Below, piece after piece: positions 5,079-5,493 of a stretch of DNA of 5,493 nt. The notes below the pieces were generated by a model, which had not been told where the DNA came from, made no database searches, and saw nothing but the letters and a program-made list of their open reading frames with translations. The stretch is from Spirochaetota bacterium. Lineage in GTDB: Bacteria > Spirochaetota > UBA4802 > JAFGJZ01. The position numbers and the translations under genes are program-made. Where the stretch lies: NCBI GenBank assembly GCA_022704645.1, contig JAKJGA010000117.1:1-5493 (forward strand), given 5' to 3'. Each line of letters begins with the position of its first letter. Positions within the stretch are counted from its first letter, which is position 1.

Positions 5079-5422
5079 TATATTTTTAGTTTATCACTTA
5101 TAACGGAACGCACCGAACTCATCATTGAAAGATACATCTTCTGATACTTCAGATAGTTTTTGACGGTATCGTTTGACTCAAATTTTTTATTCAGCAGATC
5201 ATACTCTGCTTTTTTTCTAAAAGCATCATCATTCTTTTCGAGAGATTCTTCAATCACCTTACCCATTTCAACAAGCTCGCCAAGGAGGCGCTGTGCATCC
5301 AGATCATTTTTTACTTTTGCAGAATATTCGGCATATTGCCTGAAAACAGTACTGTCTTCTATCATGCCGAATAGTTCAACAGCACTTTCTACAAGTTTTT
5401 GTTTTTCATTATCACTTGACAT
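5075..5422 (-). CDS. YlbF/YmcA family protein
   Basis: The 115-residue, all-helical product matches the Com_YlbF family. The usual pattern is present: a first helix (KQKLVESAVELFGMIEDSTVF), then AEYSAKVKNDLDAQRLLGELVEMGKV at about 31-56 (the 'D..A..LL.E/F....' signature), then a loop with NDD and a long helix ending in NDTVKNYLKYQKMYLSMMSSVRSVISD, where family members have 'N..V..YL..Q......L..V...I'. In Bacillus, YlbF and YmcA with YaaT form a complex that steers RNase Y and affects competence, biofilm and sporulation; whether that role holds here is unknown. No cysteine is present, so the iron-sulfur contacts reported for the Bacillus complex are not evident. Start ATG at 5422 is preferred: it lies about 25 bases downstream of the predicted transcription start, while the ATG at 5455 lies within the -10 box. 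The ribosome-binding site (GGTG) is weak. Confidence 0.82.
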   Translation of the reverse strand: MSSDNEKQKLVESAVELFGMIEDSTVFRQYAEYSAKVKNDLDAQRLLGELVEMGKVIEESLEKNDDAFRKKAEYDLLNKKFESNDTVKNYLKYQKMYLSMMSSVRSVISDKLKIY

Positions 5423-5453
5423 AAACACCGTCCGGCAAATAAGAATATTCCGC

Positions 5454-5481
5454 ATTCTAATTATTCAACATACCGGGTCAA
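5454..5481 (-). promoter_or_regulatory. Promoter of the YlbF-family gene
   Basis: TTGACC (5481-5476) and TAGAAT (5459-5454) on the minus strand are spaced by 16 bases, each one mismatch from consensus. This is the best-matched promoter in the window, and it helps exclude the upstream ATG at 5455 as the start. Confidence 0.65.
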
Positions 5482-5493
5482 CTTAATATTAAA

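Noticed and set aside
5423..5455. ATG at 5455 as the start of the YlbF-family protein
   Set aside because: It overlaps the -10 box of a good promoter, and the extra residues fall outside the family pattern.
1..5493. Multi-gene defence, toxin-antitoxin, mobile or CRISPR system
   Set aside because: No transposase, integrase, nuclease, restriction, toxin-antitoxin pair, regular repeat array or terminal repeats were found; the genes look like ordinary single or paired chromosomal units.

Overview
The window reads as an ordinary chromosomal segment of an AT-rich bacterium, most like a treponeme-type spirochaete. That assignment is an inference. It rests on the DUF2225 protein style, a lipoprotein with a loose spirochaete-like lipobox and tandem SH3-like modules, several exported or membrane proteins of no recognisable family, and frequent GTG/TTG starts. 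No mobile element, CRISPR array, tRNA or rRNA was seen. Every gene is intact except the one cut by the left edge.

Layout, left to right. A minus-strand pair occupies 1-1129: a DUF2225 zinc-ribbon-type protein (1129-254), followed with a GTGA overlap by truA, whose N-terminal 85 codons are present (257-1). A divergent intergenic region (1130-1300) holds a good sigma-70-type promoter for the minus pair and a different promoter-like sequence for the plus strand. Two plus-strand genes follow: an exported protein of unknown function (1301-2263) and a degenerate relative of the cobalamin-dependent methionine synthase activation domain (2323-2925). The second starts at TTG, and its only ribosome-binding site touches a hairpin. 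It meets a two-TM membrane protein on the minus strand (3417-2929) only 3 bp away, and the terminator of the membrane-protein gene lies inside the final codons of the plus-strand gene.

From 3563 to the right edge are three further minus-strand genes, each with its own likely promoter: a helical coiled-coil-type protein of unknown function (4132-3563), a double-SH3 lipoprotein (5025-4303) and a YlbF-family protein (5422-5075). Stem-loop terminators separate the first two from what follows. These look like single-gene transcription units, not one multi-component operon.

Functional links between neighbours are weak: truA is tRNA modification, YlbF is RNA-processing/regulatory by family, and the rest are envelope or unknown proteins. 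I do not see a defence system, a biosynthetic cluster or another new multi-gene system. The points most worth a second look are the MetH-activation-like protein with its C-terminal cysteine cluster, the hairpin over its translation start, and a 10-base sequence shared by two upstream regions that resembles a sigma-28 -10 box.
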